A stretch of 64,000 nucleotides of DNA from Clostridia bacterium (GTDB lineage Bacteria; Bacillota; Clostridia; TANB77; CAG-508): the NCBI GenBank assembly GCA_017429505.1, contig JAFROW010000011.1, positions 1 through 64,000 of the forward strand. Reading direction: 5' to 3'. The position numbers and the translations under genes are program-made. The notes under the pieces are model-generated. The model did not search any database. It was not told the DNA's origin and saw only the letters and a list, made by a program, of their open reading frames with translations. Shown here piece after piece: positions 15,313 through 25,151 of the stretch (positions within the stretch are counted from its first letter, which is position 1; each line of letters opens with the position of its first letter).

Positions 15313-18015
15313 TTGAAAAAACTTTTATTAATAGATGGAAATAGTATAATGAATAGAGCATTTTATGGAATTATGGGAAGTAAAATGCTTACAACAAAAG
15401 ATGGAAAATACACAAATGCAGTTTATGGATTTTTAGCAATTATGTTTAAGATCATGGATGACCTAAATCCTGAATATATGGCAGTATCTTTTGATTTAAA
15501 AGCTCCAACAGCAAGACACAAAATGTATGATAAATACAAAGCAAATAGACATGGAATGCCAGATGAATTAAAAGAACAAATGCCTATGATTAAAGAAGTT
15601 TTAAAAGCTATGAATATAGATATCGTAGAAAAGGAAGGCTATGAAGGAGATGACATTTTAGGAACACTTGCAAAATATGGAGAAAATCAAGGCCTAGATG
15701 TTGTTATACTTTCAGGAGACAGAGACACATTTCAGCTTGCTACAAATAAAACTACAATAAGAATCCCAAGAACAAAAGCTGGAAAAACAGAAACAGAAGA
15801 TTATGACAGAAACAAGGTTGTAGAAGAATATGGATTAGAGCCAAAAGCTTTGATAGATGTAAAAGGATTACAAGGAGATTCATCAGACAATATCCCTGGA
15901 GTTCCAGGAATTGGACCCAAAACAGCAATTTCTCTTATAAAAAAATATGGTACAGTAGAAAATCTTTATGAAGCTATAGAAAAGAAAGAAGATGACTTAA
16001 AAGGTAAGCAAAAAGAAAAAATTGTTGCGAATAGAGAGATGGCATTTCTATCTAAAAAATTGGGAGAGATAGATGTAAATGTTCCTTTAGATGACAATTT
16101 AGAGACTTTAAAAGTTGAAGAATGGGACAAAGTTAAAGTTCTAGAGATTTTTCAAAATTTAAATTTTAAAAGATATATAGAAAGATTTAATTTAGAAGAT
16201 GTAGAAGGAGCAGTCATAGCAACAAAAAAAGAAATAAATGTAAATATAAATTCGAGTGCCACAGAGGAAGAAATTTTAAAAAGATTAAATGAACTTAAAA
16301 AATGTGTATATTTTATTGGAACAAAGCCATCTTCAAATGAAGAATTGATTCTAAAACAAGAGATAGAATCAATAAGTGTTTTTGACTTTGAAAAAAATGA
16401 GACATTTTATACAAAAAATCCAAGTCAAGAATTTTTGAAAAATATATTTGAAAATGAAGGAATAGAAAAAATAGGCACAGAGATGAATTACACATATATA
16501 TTGTTAAGACAAAATGATATAACAATGAAAAACATAAAGTTTGATATATCCGTTGCGGCATACATTTTAAACCCAACAGATGGGAAATACCCAATAGATA
16601 AGATAATTGAAAACTATCTGGATATAAATACAGAAAGCTACCTAAAATCTAAAGGGGTTGAAGAAAGCCAAAGTCAAATAACTTTATTTGAATCTCAAGA
16701 AGAAAAAGATGTGGAAATGCACAAATTCACATTTTATGCAAATGCAATTTTTGAAACTTCTAGATTTTTAAAAGAAAAATTGCAAGAAACAGAACAACTA
16801 GAACTTTTTGAAACAATAGATATGCCTACAATAGAAGTTTTAGGAGATATGCAAGCAAATGGTATGTATGTAGAACAATCTGAACTTGAAACTTTTGGAA
16901 TAAAATTGCAAGATGGAATTGATTTTTTAACACAAGATATATATAATTTAGCAGGGGAAGAATTTAATATAAAATCTCCAAAACAGTTGGGAGAATTATT
17001 ATTTGAAAAACTTAAACTACCTGTAATTAAAAAGACAAAATCAGGATATTCAACAGATGTTGATGTTCTAGAAAAACTTCGTACAGAACATCCAATTATA
17101 GAAAAAATATTGGAATATAGGCAACTTACAAAGCTAAATTCGACTTATGTTGAAGGATTAAAGCCTTTTATAAATTCAAAAACAAAAAGAATACACTCAT
17201 TTTTCCATCAAACAATAACAGCAACAGGAAGAATAAGTTCAACAGAACCAAATCTTCAAAATATTCCAACAAGAATTGAATTCGGAAAACAGTTAAGAAA
17301 AGTATTTAAACCTGCAGAAGGAAAAGTCTATATAGATGCGGATTATTCACAGATTGAGCTTAGAGTATTAGCACATTTATCTGAAGATAAACATATGATA
17401 GAAGCATTCAAAAATGGAGAAGATATACATAGACAAGCAGCTTCAAAAGTGTTTGGAATACCTGTAGAAGAAGTAACGAAAGAACAAAGAAGTAGTGCAA
17501 AAGCAGTAAATTTTGGAATAGTATATGGAATTAGTGAGTTTGGACTTGGTCAGCAACTTGGAATAAATAGAAATAAAGCAAAAGAATATATAGAACAATA
17601 TTTAACAGAATATTCTGGTGTTAGAATTTTTATGCAAGAATCTATAAAAAAGGCAAAAGGAAACGGATATTCTATGACTATGTTTGGAAGAAGAAGAGAA
17701 ATTGCAGAACTTAAATCAAATAACTATATGGTAAGACAATTTGGGGAAAGAGCAGCTATGAATACACCAGTTCAAGGAACAGCAGCAGATATAATGAAAA
17801 TTGCAATGATAAAAGTATTTAAAGAATTGCAAAAAAGAAATTTGAAAACAAAAATAGTTTTACAAGTTCATGACGAGATGATGCTTGAAGCACCAATTGA
17901 GGAAAAAGAAGAAGTTAAAAAGTTATTACAAGAGTGTATGGAAAGTGCAGCCAGTTTAAAAGTTCCACTAATTGCAGAAGTTTCAGAAGCGGAAAATTGG
18001 TATGATTGTAAATAA
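15313..18015 (+). CDS. polA: DNA polymerase I
   Basis: 900 residues from TTG 15313, which follows GGAGAGATAG. The 5'-nuclease domain covers about residues 1-290 (LLIDGNSIMNRAFYG, SGDRDTFQLA, GIGPKTAISLI). The middle 3'-exonuclease-like domain, about 310-480, lacks the clear DxE proofreading motif and is probably inactive, as in Bacillus and Thermus. The polymerase domain has motif A (DADYSQIELRVLAHLSED), motif B (RSSAKAVNFGIVYG) and motif C (LQVHDEM). The enzyme removes RNA primers and fills gaps at Okazaki junctions and in excision repair. Length is normal. A weak hairpin CTTTTCTA/TAGAAAAG follows the stop. Confidence 0.97.
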   Translation: MKKLLLIDGNSIMNRAFYGIMGSKMLTTKDGKYTNAVYGFLAIMFKIMDDLNPEYMAVSFDLKAPTARHKMYDKYKANRHGMPDELKEQMPMIKEVLKAMNIDIVEKEGYEGDDILGTLAKYGENQGLDVVILSGDRDTFQLATNKTTIRIPRTKAGKTETEDYDRNKVVEEYGLEPKALIDVKGLQGDSSDNIPGVPGIGPKTAISLIKKYGTVENLYEAIEKKEDDLKGKQKEKIVANREMAFLSKKLGEIDVNVPLDDNLETLKVEEWDKVKVLEIFQNLNFKRYIERFNLEDVEGAVIATKKEINVNINSSATEEEILKRLNELKKCVYFIGTKPSSNEELILKQEIESISVFDFEKNETFYTKNPSQEFLKNIFENEGIEKIGTEMNYTYILLRQNDITMKNIKFDISVAAYILNPTDGKYPIDKIIENYLDINTESYLKSKGVEESQSQITLFESQEEKDVEMHKFTFYANAIFETSRFLKEKLQETEQLELFETIDMPTIEVLGDMQANGMYVEQSELETFGIKLQDGIDFLTQDIYNLAGEEFNIKSPKQLGELLFEKLKLPVIKKTKSGYSTDVDVLEKLRTEHPIIEKILEYRQLTKLNSTYVEGLKPFINSKTKRIHSFFHQTITATGRISSTEPNLQNIPTRIEFGKQLRKVFKPAEGKVYIDADYSQIELRVLAHLSEDKHMIEAFKNGEDIHRQAASKVFGIPVEEVTKEQRSSAKAVNFGIVYGISEFGLGQQLGINRNKAKEYIEQYLTEYSGVRIFMQESIKKAKGNGYSMTMFGRRREIAELKSNNYMVRQFGERAAMNTPVQGTAADIMKIAMIKVFKELQKRNLKTKIVLQVHDEMMLEAPIEEKEEVKKLLQECMESAASLKVPLIAEVSEAENWYDCK

Positions 18016-18094
18016 TGTCTCAAAAGTGAGGTTTGTCTTTTCTACGAAAATAGAAAAGAGTTTAATTATTCAATAAGAAAAAAAGGAGCAATAT

Positions 18095-19048
18095 ATGATA
18101 ACATATATATTATTATTAGTAGTAGGATTTGTTATATTAATAAAAGGAGCAGATGTATTTGTTGATGGAGCATCAAGTGTCGCCGGAAATTTTAGAGTAT
18201 CGAAAATGTTAATAGGATTAACTATTGTAGCATTTGGAACAAGTGCTCCAGAATTTGCAGTTAGTGTAAAATCTTTAATGAATGGTAGTGGAGACATGGT
18301 ATTAGGAAATGTGATAGGAAGTAATATTCTAAATATATTACTAATTCTTGGTGTGTCTTCAATGTTTCATTCATTAAAAGTAAAGGATAATACAGTAAAA
18401 AAAGAGCTTCCAATTACATTATTAATGACCGCAATATTTACAGTTTTATTATCAGATAAATTGTTTGACAAAGGATTTAACAATACATTTACAAGAAGCG
18501 ATGGAATAGTTATTTTACTTTTCTTTTTAGTATTTATTTATTATTTAATAAAAATGGCTAGAAATAAAATAGACAAAAAACAAGATGAAAAATATATGTC
18601 AATGAAAAAAGCTATAATATTTACTATTTTAGGATTAGTTGCAATAATAGTTGGAAGTAATTTAGTGGTAGAAAATGCATCAGGTTTAGCTAGAATAATT
18701 GGTGTAAGTGAAAAAATGATAGCTTTAACAGTAATAGCATTAGGAACATCACTTCCAGAGCTTGTTACTTCTGTAACAGCAACAAGAAAAGGAGAATATG
18801 ATATTGCTATAGGAAATGTAGTTGGAAGTAATATATTTAATATAGGTATGGTTATAGGAATTCCAATAGCGCTTTTAGGAGGAATTCAGCAAATTAGTAT
18901 TAATTACATAGACTTAACTACAATGATAGCAAGTGCTTTACTATTATTTATATTTTCTTATAATGATAAAAAAATAAGTAAATATGAAGGAAGTGTATTT
19001 TTGATTATATTTTTGGTATATTATGGATATGTAATTTATAGAGGATAA
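18095..19048 (+). CDS. Calcium/sodium antiporter (CaxA/YrbG family)
   Basis: 317 residues with ten hydrophobic segments arranged as two inverted five-helix repeats. The alpha-repeat motifs are plain: IVAFGTSAPEFAVSV with GNVIGSNILNILLILG in the first half, and VIALGTSLPELVTSV with GNVVGSNIFNIGMVIG in the second. These carry the ion-binding Glu/Asp and Asn residues of the Na+/Ca2+ exchanger superfamily. The protein would export calcium in exchange for sodium or protons across the cytoplasmic membrane. The GGAGCAAT site precedes the ATG. It appears as a stand-alone gene. Confidence 0.92.
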   Translation: MITYILLLVVGFVILIKGADVFVDGASSVAGNFRVSKMLIGLTIVAFGTSAPEFAVSVKSLMNGSGDMVLGNVIGSNILNILLILGVSSMFHSLKVKDNTVKKELPITLLMTAIFTVLLSDKLFDKGFNNTFTRSDGIVILLFFLVFIYYLIKMARNKIDKKQDEKYMSMKKAIIFTILGLVAIIVGSNLVVENASGLARIIGVSEKMIALTVIALGTSLPELVTSVTATRKGEYDIAIGNVVGSNIFNIGMVIGIPIALLGGIQQISINYIDLTTMIASALLLFIFSYNDKKISKYEGSVFLIIFLVYYGYVIYRG

Positions 19049-19133
19049 GCTAAAAATACTTTTGATAAATTTAGTGGACTTGAAAGGATAGTTAGCAAAT
19101 GTGGATTATTCTCTTATGCGGAAAGGATTTAAT

Positions 19134-19691
19134 TTGAAAAAAATATGGAAATTTTTAATTGTATTGATTGTGATTATTTTAATGCTGATTGTAATATTTG
19201 CAAATAAAAATACAATAATGAAAAAGTTTTATATAATTAAATATAGTGAATATGTAGAAAAATATAGCAAAGAATATGATGTTGATAAATACCTGATTTA
19301 TGCTTGCATAAAGGCTGAAAGCAACTTTAATGAAAAGGCAGAATCTAAAAAAGGTGCAAAAGGTTTAATGCAACTTATGGATTCAACAGGTAAAGAAATA
19401 GCTAAAGGTCTTAATATGACAATAAATAATGATGATTTATTTGAACCTGAAATCAATATTAAGCTTGGTACAAAATATATTTCTAAAATGCTTCAGAAAT
19501 ATGAAAACATTGAACTCGCGCTTGCAGCATATAATGCAGGAAGCGGAAATGTTGATTCATGGATTAGTTCTGGAAAAATAAAATCTGATGGATCAGATGC
19601 TGAAAATATTCCATTTAAGGAAACAAATAATTATGTAAGAAAAATTTTAAAAGATTATAGGATTTACAAAGATCTATATATGAGTGATTGA
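19134..19691 (+). CDS. Membrane-anchored lytic transglycosylase (SLT domain)
   Basis: About 185 residues from TTG 19134, preceded by GAAAGGA (19121-19127) at ideal spacing. An earlier in-frame GTG at 19101 is possible but has poor spacing and would include a CGG codon otherwise unused in this window. One transmembrane helix (about residues 5-24) anchors the protein. The SLT domain contains the catalytic Glu in YACIKAESNFNEKA, then GAKGLMQLM, and later LALAAYNAGSGNV, as in Slt70/MltC-type enzymes. They cleave peptidoglycan glycan strands to 1,6-anhydro ends for wall remodelling or machine assembly. Position next to the antiporter suggests nothing specific. Confidence 0.92.
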   Translation: MKKIWKFLIVLIVIILMLIVIFANKNTIMKKFYIIKYSEYVEKYSKEYDVDKYLIYACIKAESNFNEKAESKKGAKGLMQLMDSTGKEIAKGLNMTINNDDLFEPEINIKLGTKYISKMLQKYENIELALAAYNAGSGNVDSWISSGKIKSDGSDAENIPFKETNNYVRKILKDYRIYKDLYMSD

Positions 19692-19795
19692 TAAAAAATT
19701 TCATAGTATAGTTTGAAATTTTTACATACCATATTTTTAGGTGCTATGAAATTAGAAATAAAATATAATAAAATAATCAGTGGAAGAAGGATTTT

Positions 19796-20317
19796 ATGGA
19801 AGAGAAAAATATTGAAGAAATAAAAAAAAATTCAAATAACAAAGATTATATTATGAAAGTAGTACGCATGGAAGGCAAGCTTTTAGACTATGCTTCAGAT
19901 GAATTAAAAGAAGATAAAGATGTAGTAGAAACAGCTTTGAATCAAGATGGAGAAGCATTAGAATTTGTTTCTGATAAATTAAAAGATGATAAAGAAGTAG
20001 TAATGCTTGGAATAAAAAAGGCTCCATGGACTGCTTGCTATGCATCTGAAAGACTAAAAGCTGATAGAGATGTAATAAAATCAAGTGTAGAAACATATGG
20101 TCAAACTCTATATTTTGCAAGTGAAGAATTAAGAGATGATGAAGAAATAGTAAAGGCAGCAGTTACAAATAAAGGACTTATAATAAAATATGCAAGTTTT
20201 AGACTTCGCGATAATAAAGAAATTGCAACTTTAGCGGTTCAACAAAACAAAGAGGCATATCATTTTTTAAGCCCAAGATTAAAAGCAGACGAAGATATAA
20301 AAAAATTGATATCATAG
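19796..20317 (+). CDS. DUF4116 repeat protein
   Basis: 173 residues consisting of about five tandem repeats of 23-25 residues, each with a core such as YASDELKEDKDVVETAL or FASEELRDDEEIVKAAV. This matches DUF4116, a short helical repeat found in many bacteria and in parasite-like genomes, usually of unknown role and probably a solenoid for protein binding. No signal peptide or membrane helix is present. GAAGGA precedes the ATG. It ends before the bidirectional terminator at 20377-20412 shared with the minus-strand tRNA gene. Confidence 0.8.
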   Translation: MEEKNIEEIKKNSNNKDYIMKVVRMEGKLLDYASDELKEDKDVVETALNQDGEALEFVSDKLKDDKEVVMLGIKKAPWTACYASERLKADRDVIKSSVETYGQTLYFASEELRDDEEIVKAAVTNKGLIIKYASFRLRDNKEIATLAVQQNKEAYHFLSPRLKADEDIKKLIS

Positions 20318-20376
20318 TTTTTGACTAACTTTTTGACAACGCTTTTATTATAATCTGACGATTTCTCCTATATAAT

Positions 20377-20412
20377 AAAAAGCAGTGAGATCTTTTGAAA
20401 TCACTGCTTTTT
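20377..20412. terminator. Bidirectional terminator between the DUF4116 gene and tRNA-Trp
   Basis: AAAAAGCAGTGA and TCACTGCTTTTT form a 12-bp perfect stem with a T-run on either strand. It can end the plus-strand DUF4116 transcript and the leftward tRNA transcript. Confidence 0.85.
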
Positions 20413-20416
20413 AGCT

Positions 20417-20491
20417 TGGCAGGGGTAGAAGGACTCGAACCCTCACAGGCGGTTTTGGAGACCGATGTGCTACCATTAACACTATACCCCT
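20417..20491 (-). tRNA. tRNA-Trp (anticodon CCA)
   Basis: On the minus strand a 75-nt cloverleaf begins AGGGGTATAGT and ends in an encoded CCA. The acceptor arms AGGGGTA and TACCCCT pair fully. The anticodon loop is CTCCAAA, giving CCA, flanked by CGGT and ACCG. The T arm contains GGTTCGAGTCC. In many Gram-positive bacteria tRNA-Trp precedes secE-nusG; here it stands alone, divergent from the rpoB operon. Confidence 0.95.
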
Positions 20492-20566
20492 AAATTGAAT
20501 ACTTTTATATAATAGCATAAATATAAAAAAAATACAATAGTTTTTCGAAAAAAATTTCAAAAAATA

Positions 20567-20596
20567 TTGACAAGCACTACTAATTTGTGGTAAAAT
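20567..20596 (+). promoter_or_regulatory. Promoter and long leader of the rpoB operon
   Basis: TTGACA (20567-20572) and TAAAAT (20591-20596) are 18 bp apart. Transcription would give a leader of about 260 nt before rpoB. The leader contains small hairpins, for example ATAGC/GCTAT near 20621 and GATTGC-TAT-GCAATC near 20752, but no ORF or known riboswitch. There is no rplJL just upstream, so rpoB has its own promoter. Confidence 0.75.
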
Positions 20597-20863
20597 TGTA
20601 GTGTTAAAAATACGATAGCGAAATTTTTGCTATTTTTAATTCAAAAAAGATAATTATTAGATAAAAAAGAGGAATTAAAATAAACACAAAGGCGAATTAA
20701 AGAATTGAAGAGCAGGCAATTTGAAATTCGCTCATTTTGTTATATTCGTGCGATTGCTATGCAATCTACACAATAGCGAAGCAATTTTGTCTTATTTTAA
20801 GAAGGACTTTTTTATTCTGTAATATATTTTAAATCTGCTTAAATTTTTTTAGAGGTGATTTTT

Positions 20864-23800
20864 TTGAAGTTAAAAGAAATTAAGTACGAGAAAGCAGTAA
20901 GAAAAGATTTCTCAAAAGTTGGCGATTATATTGAAATGCCAAATCTTATTGCAGTTCAAAGAGATTCTTATGATTGGTTTGTAGAAGAAGGTTTAGGCGA
21001 AGTATTAAAAGATATTTCTCCAATAGAAGACTATTCTGGAAACTTAGTTCTTGAATTTTTCGATTATTACATGGAAGACAAAACAAAATACACATTAGAA
21101 GAGGCAAAAGAAAGAGATGCTACATATTCTAGTAGATTACACGTAAAAGTACGTTTAATTAACAGAGAAACAGGAGAAATAAAAGAGCAAGAAATATATC
21201 TTGGCGATTTTCCACTTATGACAGACTCTGGAACATTTATTATAAATGGTGCAGAAAGAGTTGTAGTAAGCCAGTTAGTACGTTCACCTGGATGTTATTA
21301 TGATGCAATTTTTGATCCTAAAACAGGTAGAAAAACATACACATCTACAGTTATGCCTTTAAGAGGTGCGTGGCTAGAATACGAAACAGATAGTAACGAC
21401 ATTTTCTATGTACGTGTAGATAGAACAAGAAAAGTTCCAATTACAACACTTTTAAGAACAATTGGAATTGTTACAGATGACCAAATAAGAGAATTATTTG
21501 GAGAAAACCAATTAATAGAAACTACAATAAACAAAGATCCAATCAAAACTCAAGAAGAAGCAATCCTTGAAATATACAGAAAATTAAGACCTGGAGAACT
21601 TCCAACAGAAGAAGCAGCAAGAACTTTATTTAGCAATATGTTCTTTGATAATAGAAGATATGATTTAGCAAAAGTTGGAAGATTTAAATTTAACCAAAAA
21701 TTAGGACTAGCAAGCAGAATAGCCGGAAAAATTGCTTTTTCAGATATAGTAGATCCAGAAACAGGAGAAATTTTTGTTTCAGAAGATGAACAAATCACTG
21801 AAGATATAGCAGAAGCAATCCAAAATGCAGGAATTAATATTGTAGATATTAAATATAATGACCAAAAAATTAGAATTATAGGAAATGGAACAGCAAACAT
21901 ATACAAAATACTTCCAAATTTTGATTTTGGAAAATTACATTTTAAAGAAAACGTAAATTATGCAGTATTAAAAAATATTTTAGATAACACAGAAGAAAAA
22001 GATTTAGCTAAAATCTTAAAAGAAAGATATGATGAATTAGTTCCAAAACACATTACAACAGAAGATATGATAGCTTCTATAAGTGTTTTATTAAACTTAG
22101 CACAAGGATTAGGAGAGCCAGATGATATAGACCACTTAGCAAACAGAAGAATTAGATGTGTTGGTGAATTATTACAAAATCAATTCAGAATTGGTTTAGC
22201 TAGACTTGAAAGAGTTGTTAGAGAAAGAATGACAATTCAAGATATAGACAGTGTAACACCACAAACATTAATCAACACAAAACCTATAACTTCAGCAATA
22301 AGAGAATTCTTTGGAAGTTCACAACTTTCACAATTTATGGACCAAACAAACCCACTTTCAGAATTAACACATAAAAGAAGAATTTCTGCATTAGGACCTG
22401 GAGGTTTGTCAAGAGAAAGAGCTGGATTTGAGGTTCGTGATGTTCATTATACACACTATGGTAGACTTTGCCCAATAGAGTCTCCAGAAGGACCAAACAT
22501 TGGACTTATATCAGCACTTACAGCTTATGCACAAATTAATGAATATGGATTTATTGAAACACCATACAGAAAAATAGATCCAGAAACTCATAAACCAACA
22601 AAAGAAGTTGAATATATGAGTGCTTCTGCAGAAGATAAATATTATATAGCTCAAGCATCTGAGCCTTTAGCAAAAGATGGAACATTTGCAAATAAAAGAA
22701 TTAGAGTTAGATATGGTAACGAAATAATGGAGGTAGAAAGAGAAGAAGTTCAATATATGGATGTATCTCCAAAACAATTAGTTTCAATTGCTGCTGCAAT
22801 GATACCATTCTTAGAGCATGATGACGCAAAACGTGCCCTAATGGGTGCAAACATGCAAAGACAAGCTGTTCCACTTATGATTACAGATTCACCTATGATT
22901 GGAACAGGTATGGAATACAGGGCTGCAAAAGATTCTGGAATACTAGTATTAGCAGAAGATGATGGAGAGGTTATTCATGTAGATGCAACATCAATTACTG
23001 TAAAATACAAAAATGGAAAAACAGTTACACATCATTTAAGAAAGTTCAAAAGAACAAATGGTGGAACATGTATAAACCAAAAACCAATTGTTACAGTTGG
23101 TGAAAAAGTTAAAAAAGGTGATGCAATCGCAGATGGACCTTCTACACAAAATGGTGAAATGGCACTTGGTAAAAACGTACTTATTGCATTCTCTACATGG
23201 GAAGGTTACAACTACGAGGACGCAGTGCTACTAAGTGAAAGACTTGTTAAAGAAGACGTATTTACTTCAATTCACATAGAAGAATATGATTGCGAATGTC
23301 GTGACACAAAATTAGGACCAGAAGAAATTACAAGAGATATTCCAAATGTTGGAGATGACCAATTAAAAGACTTAGATGAAAACGGAATTATAAGAATTGG
23401 TGCAGAAGTAAGAACTGGAGATATATTAGTAGGAAAAGTTACACCAAAAGGAGAAACAGAACTTACAGCTGAAGAAAGATTATTACGTGCTATCTTTGGT
23501 GAAAAAGCTAGAGAAGTAAGAGATACATCACTTAGAGTTCCACATGGTGAGGCAGGAACAATAGTAGATGTTAAAATCTTTACTAGAGAAAATTCAGATG
23601 AATTGGCTCCAGGAGTAAATCAAGTAATAAGAGTATATATTGCTACAAAGAGAAAAATTTCTGTAGGAGATAAAATGGCAGGACGTCACGGAAACAAAGG
23701 TGTTGTTTCAAGAATTTTACCAGTAGAAGATATGCCATTTATGCCAGATGGAACACCGATAGATATTTTATTAAACCCATTAGGTGTACCTTCTCGTATG

Positions 23801-24613
23801 AACTTAGGACAAATCTTAGAAGTTCACCTAGGAATGGTAGCAAGAGAAAAAGGATGGAAGATTGCAACTCCAGTATTTGATGGAGCAAATCAGCAAGAAA
23901 TTGAGCAATTACTTGCAGAAACAGGATTATCAACAGATGGAAAATCAATTCTATATGATGGAAGAACAGGAGAACCATTTGATAAACCAGTTACAGTAGG
24001 AGTTCAATACATGCTTAAATTACACCACTTAGTAGATGACAAAATCCATGCTCGTTCAACTGGACCATACTCACTTGTTACTCAACAACCACTTGGAGGA
24101 AAAGCGCAATTCGGTGGACAACGTTTCGGAGAGATGGAAGTTTGGGCTTTAGAGGCTTATGGTGCAGCATACACACTACAAGAAATGCTTACAGTTAAAT
24201 CAGATGATGTAGTAGGAAGAGTTAAAACTTATGAAGCTATTGTTAAAGGTGAGAATATTCCTGAACCAGGAGTACCAGAAAGTTTCAAAGTTTTAGTAAA
24301 AGAACTTCAAGCTTTAGGATTAGATATCAGATTATACGACAATGACAAAGAACTTGAACTTAAAGAAGATATAGAAGATGCAGTAGATTTCAATATTGAT
24401 GAACATAAAAAGATGATTAGTGGAGAAAATTCAGATGTTGCAGTAGATAGCGAAATTGAAGAAAACTATATAGATGATGAGGATGATGAAGACTTAGAAG
24501 GTGATGAACTTCTTGATGATGATGAAGAAATCGATGTTGGTCTAGATGATGATGAATTATTCGATGATTTAGATGAAGATGGGGAAGACGATTTCTTTGA
24601 CGAGGAGGAGTAG
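20864..24613 (+). CDS. rpoB: RNA polymerase beta subunit
   Basis: About 1249 residues. I prefer TTG 20864, spaced from AGAGGTGA (20851-20858), over GTG 20855, which overlaps that site. All conserved beta regions are present, including the rifampicin region with [23 protein letters not shown] and [20 protein letters not shown], and the C-terminal [39 protein letters not shown]. Rifampicin-region residues look wild type. The last 70 residues or so are an extremely acidic tail rich in Asp and Glu, longer than usual. The downstream gene begins four bases after the stop and uses GAGGAGGAG inside the tail codons as its ribosome-binding site. Confidence 0.97.
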   Translation: MKLKEIKYEKAVRKDFSKVGDYIEMPNLIAVQRDSYDWFVEEGLGEVLKDISPIEDYSGNLVLEFFDYYMEDKTKYTLEEAKERDATYSSRLHVKVRLINRETGEIKEQEIYLGDFPLMTDSGTFIINGAERVVVSQLVRSPGCYYDAIFDPKTGRKTYTSTVMPLRGAWLEYETDSNDIFYVRVDRTRKVPITTLLRTIGIVTDDQIRELFGENQLIETTINKDPIKTQEEAILEIYRKLRPGELPTEEAARTLFSNMFFDNRRYDLAKVGRFKFNQKLGLASRIAGKIAFSDIVDPETGEIFVSEDEQITEDIAEAIQNAGINIVDIKYNDQKIRIIGNGTANIYKILPNFDFGKLHFKENVNYAVLKNILDNTEEKDLAKILKERYDELVPKHITTEDMIASISVLLNLAQGLGEPDDIDHLANRRIRCVGELLQNQFRIGLARLERVVRERMTIQDIDSVTPQTLINTKPITSAIREFFGSSQLSQFMDQTNPLSELTHKRRISALGPGGLSRERAGFEVRDVHYTHYGRLCPIESPEGPNIGLISALTAYAQINEYGFIETPYRKIDPETHKPTKEVEYMSASAEDKYYIAQASEPLAKDGTFANKRIRVRYGNEIMEVEREEVQYMDVSPKQLVSIAAAMIPFLEHDDAKRALMGANMQRQAVPLMITDSPMIGTGMEYRAAKDSGILVLAEDDGEVIHVDATSITVKYKNGKTVTHHLRKFKRTNGGTCINQKPIVTVGEKVKKGDAIADGPSTQNGEMALGKNVLIAFSTWEGYNYEDAVLLSERLVKEDVFTSIHIEEYDCECRDTKLGPEEITRDIPNVGDDQLKDLDENGIIRIGAEVRTGDILVGKVTPKGETELTAEERLLRAIFGEKAREVRDTSLRVPHGEAGTIVDVKIFTRENSDELAPGVNQVIRVYIATKRKISVGDKMAGRHGNKGVVSRILPVEDMPFMPDGTPIDILLNPLGVPSRMNLGQILEVHLGMVAREKGWKIATPVFDGANQQEIEQLLAETGLSTDGKSILYDGRTGEPFDKPVTVGVQYMLKLHHLVDDKIHARSTGPYSLVTQQPLGGKAQFGGQRFGEMEVWALEAYGAAYTLQEMLTVKSDDVVGRVKTYEAIVKGENIPEPGVPESFKVLVKELQALGLDIRLYDNDKELELKEDIEDAVDFNIDEHKKMISGENSDVAVDSEIEENYIDDEDDEDLEGDELLDDDEEIDVGLDDDELFDDLDEDGEDDFFDEEE

Positions 24614-24616
24614 AAA

Positions 24617-25012
24617 ATGGCAGATTCAGATTTAAGAGAATGGATAAAAAGCTATAATCAAAAAAAAGATGAAATAAAACAAACACAACTATATAAGCGA
24701 GTATATGACTTTGTGAAAGAATCATTTAAAAGTGGTGAATTATTTGATCAAGAAATAGCAAAAAGAAAATTTTTGAGAAATGAAAAAGATAGAAAGTTAG
24801 ATAAATCAGATGTGAATCTATGTATTCAAGAAGCAATTGAACAATTGGAAAGGGAACATATTATAAGTTACCATGGAATGCACCATATGCGTTTTCCGAT
24901 ATACAGAGTTAATTCTGTTGAATATATTAAGGAAGAATCAGAAGAAGAAAGAGTAGAAGCTGAGGAATTGGATAGATTAAGACAAATAGAGCAAGAAGGA
25001 AATGAGCATTAA
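24617..25012 (+). CDS. Unrecognised protein between rpoB and rpoC, delta-subunit-like in layout
   Basis: 131 residues. Residues about 22-95 look like a winged-helix fold: QLYKRVYDFVKESFKSGELF, then a basic helix, a helix IQEAIEQLEREHIISY, and a wing-like MRFPIYRV. The last 30 residues are acidic. That order, a winged helix and then an acidic tail, is the layout of the delta subunit (RpoE) of Bacillus RNA polymerase, but I see no clear HARE-HTH sequence match and the domain is shorter. It is tightly packed, four bases after rpoB and 139 bases before rpoC, so it is co-transcribed with the core polymerase genes. Binding to polymerase is a plausible inference only. Confidence 0.75.
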   Translation: MADSDLREWIKSYNQKKDEIKQTQLYKRVYDFVKESFKSGELFDQEIAKRKFLRNEKDRKLDKSDVNLCIQEAIEQLEREHIISYHGMHHMRFPIYRVNSVEYIKEESEEERVEAEELDRLRQIEQEGNEH

Positions 25013-25052
25013 TTATAATTTAAGAAGAATATATAATTGAATATTAGATAAA

Positions 25053-25110
25053 AGACTAATTTTGAAAGACAGCAAAGTATGCAACTGCAGTGGATTTTCA
25101 AAATTAGTCT
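25053..25110 (+). promoter_or_regulatory. Perfect 15-bp stem before rpoC
   Basis: AGACTAATTTTGAAA (25053-25067) and TTTCAAAATTAGTCT (25096-25110) are exact inverted repeats around a 28-nt apical region that contains TGCA-AC-TGCA. No T-run follows, so it is not an intrinsic terminator. It could be a processing site (RNase III-like), a stabiliser, or a control element for rpoC relative to rpoB. Confidence 0.65.
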
Positions 25111-25151
25111 GATGTCGAACAAAACCTATAATAAAGGAGGGGCTTTATTAA

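Noticed and set aside
19101..19133. Longer N-terminus of the lytic transglycosylase, including a CGG codon
   Set aside because: The GTG start has poor spacing, while TTG 19134 has GAAAGGA at ideal distance, so the CGG is probably not translated.
20597..20863. Known ribosomal-protein leader or riboswitch upstream of rpoB
   Set aside because: Only small hairpins are seen; no L10 leader or other named element could be recognised.
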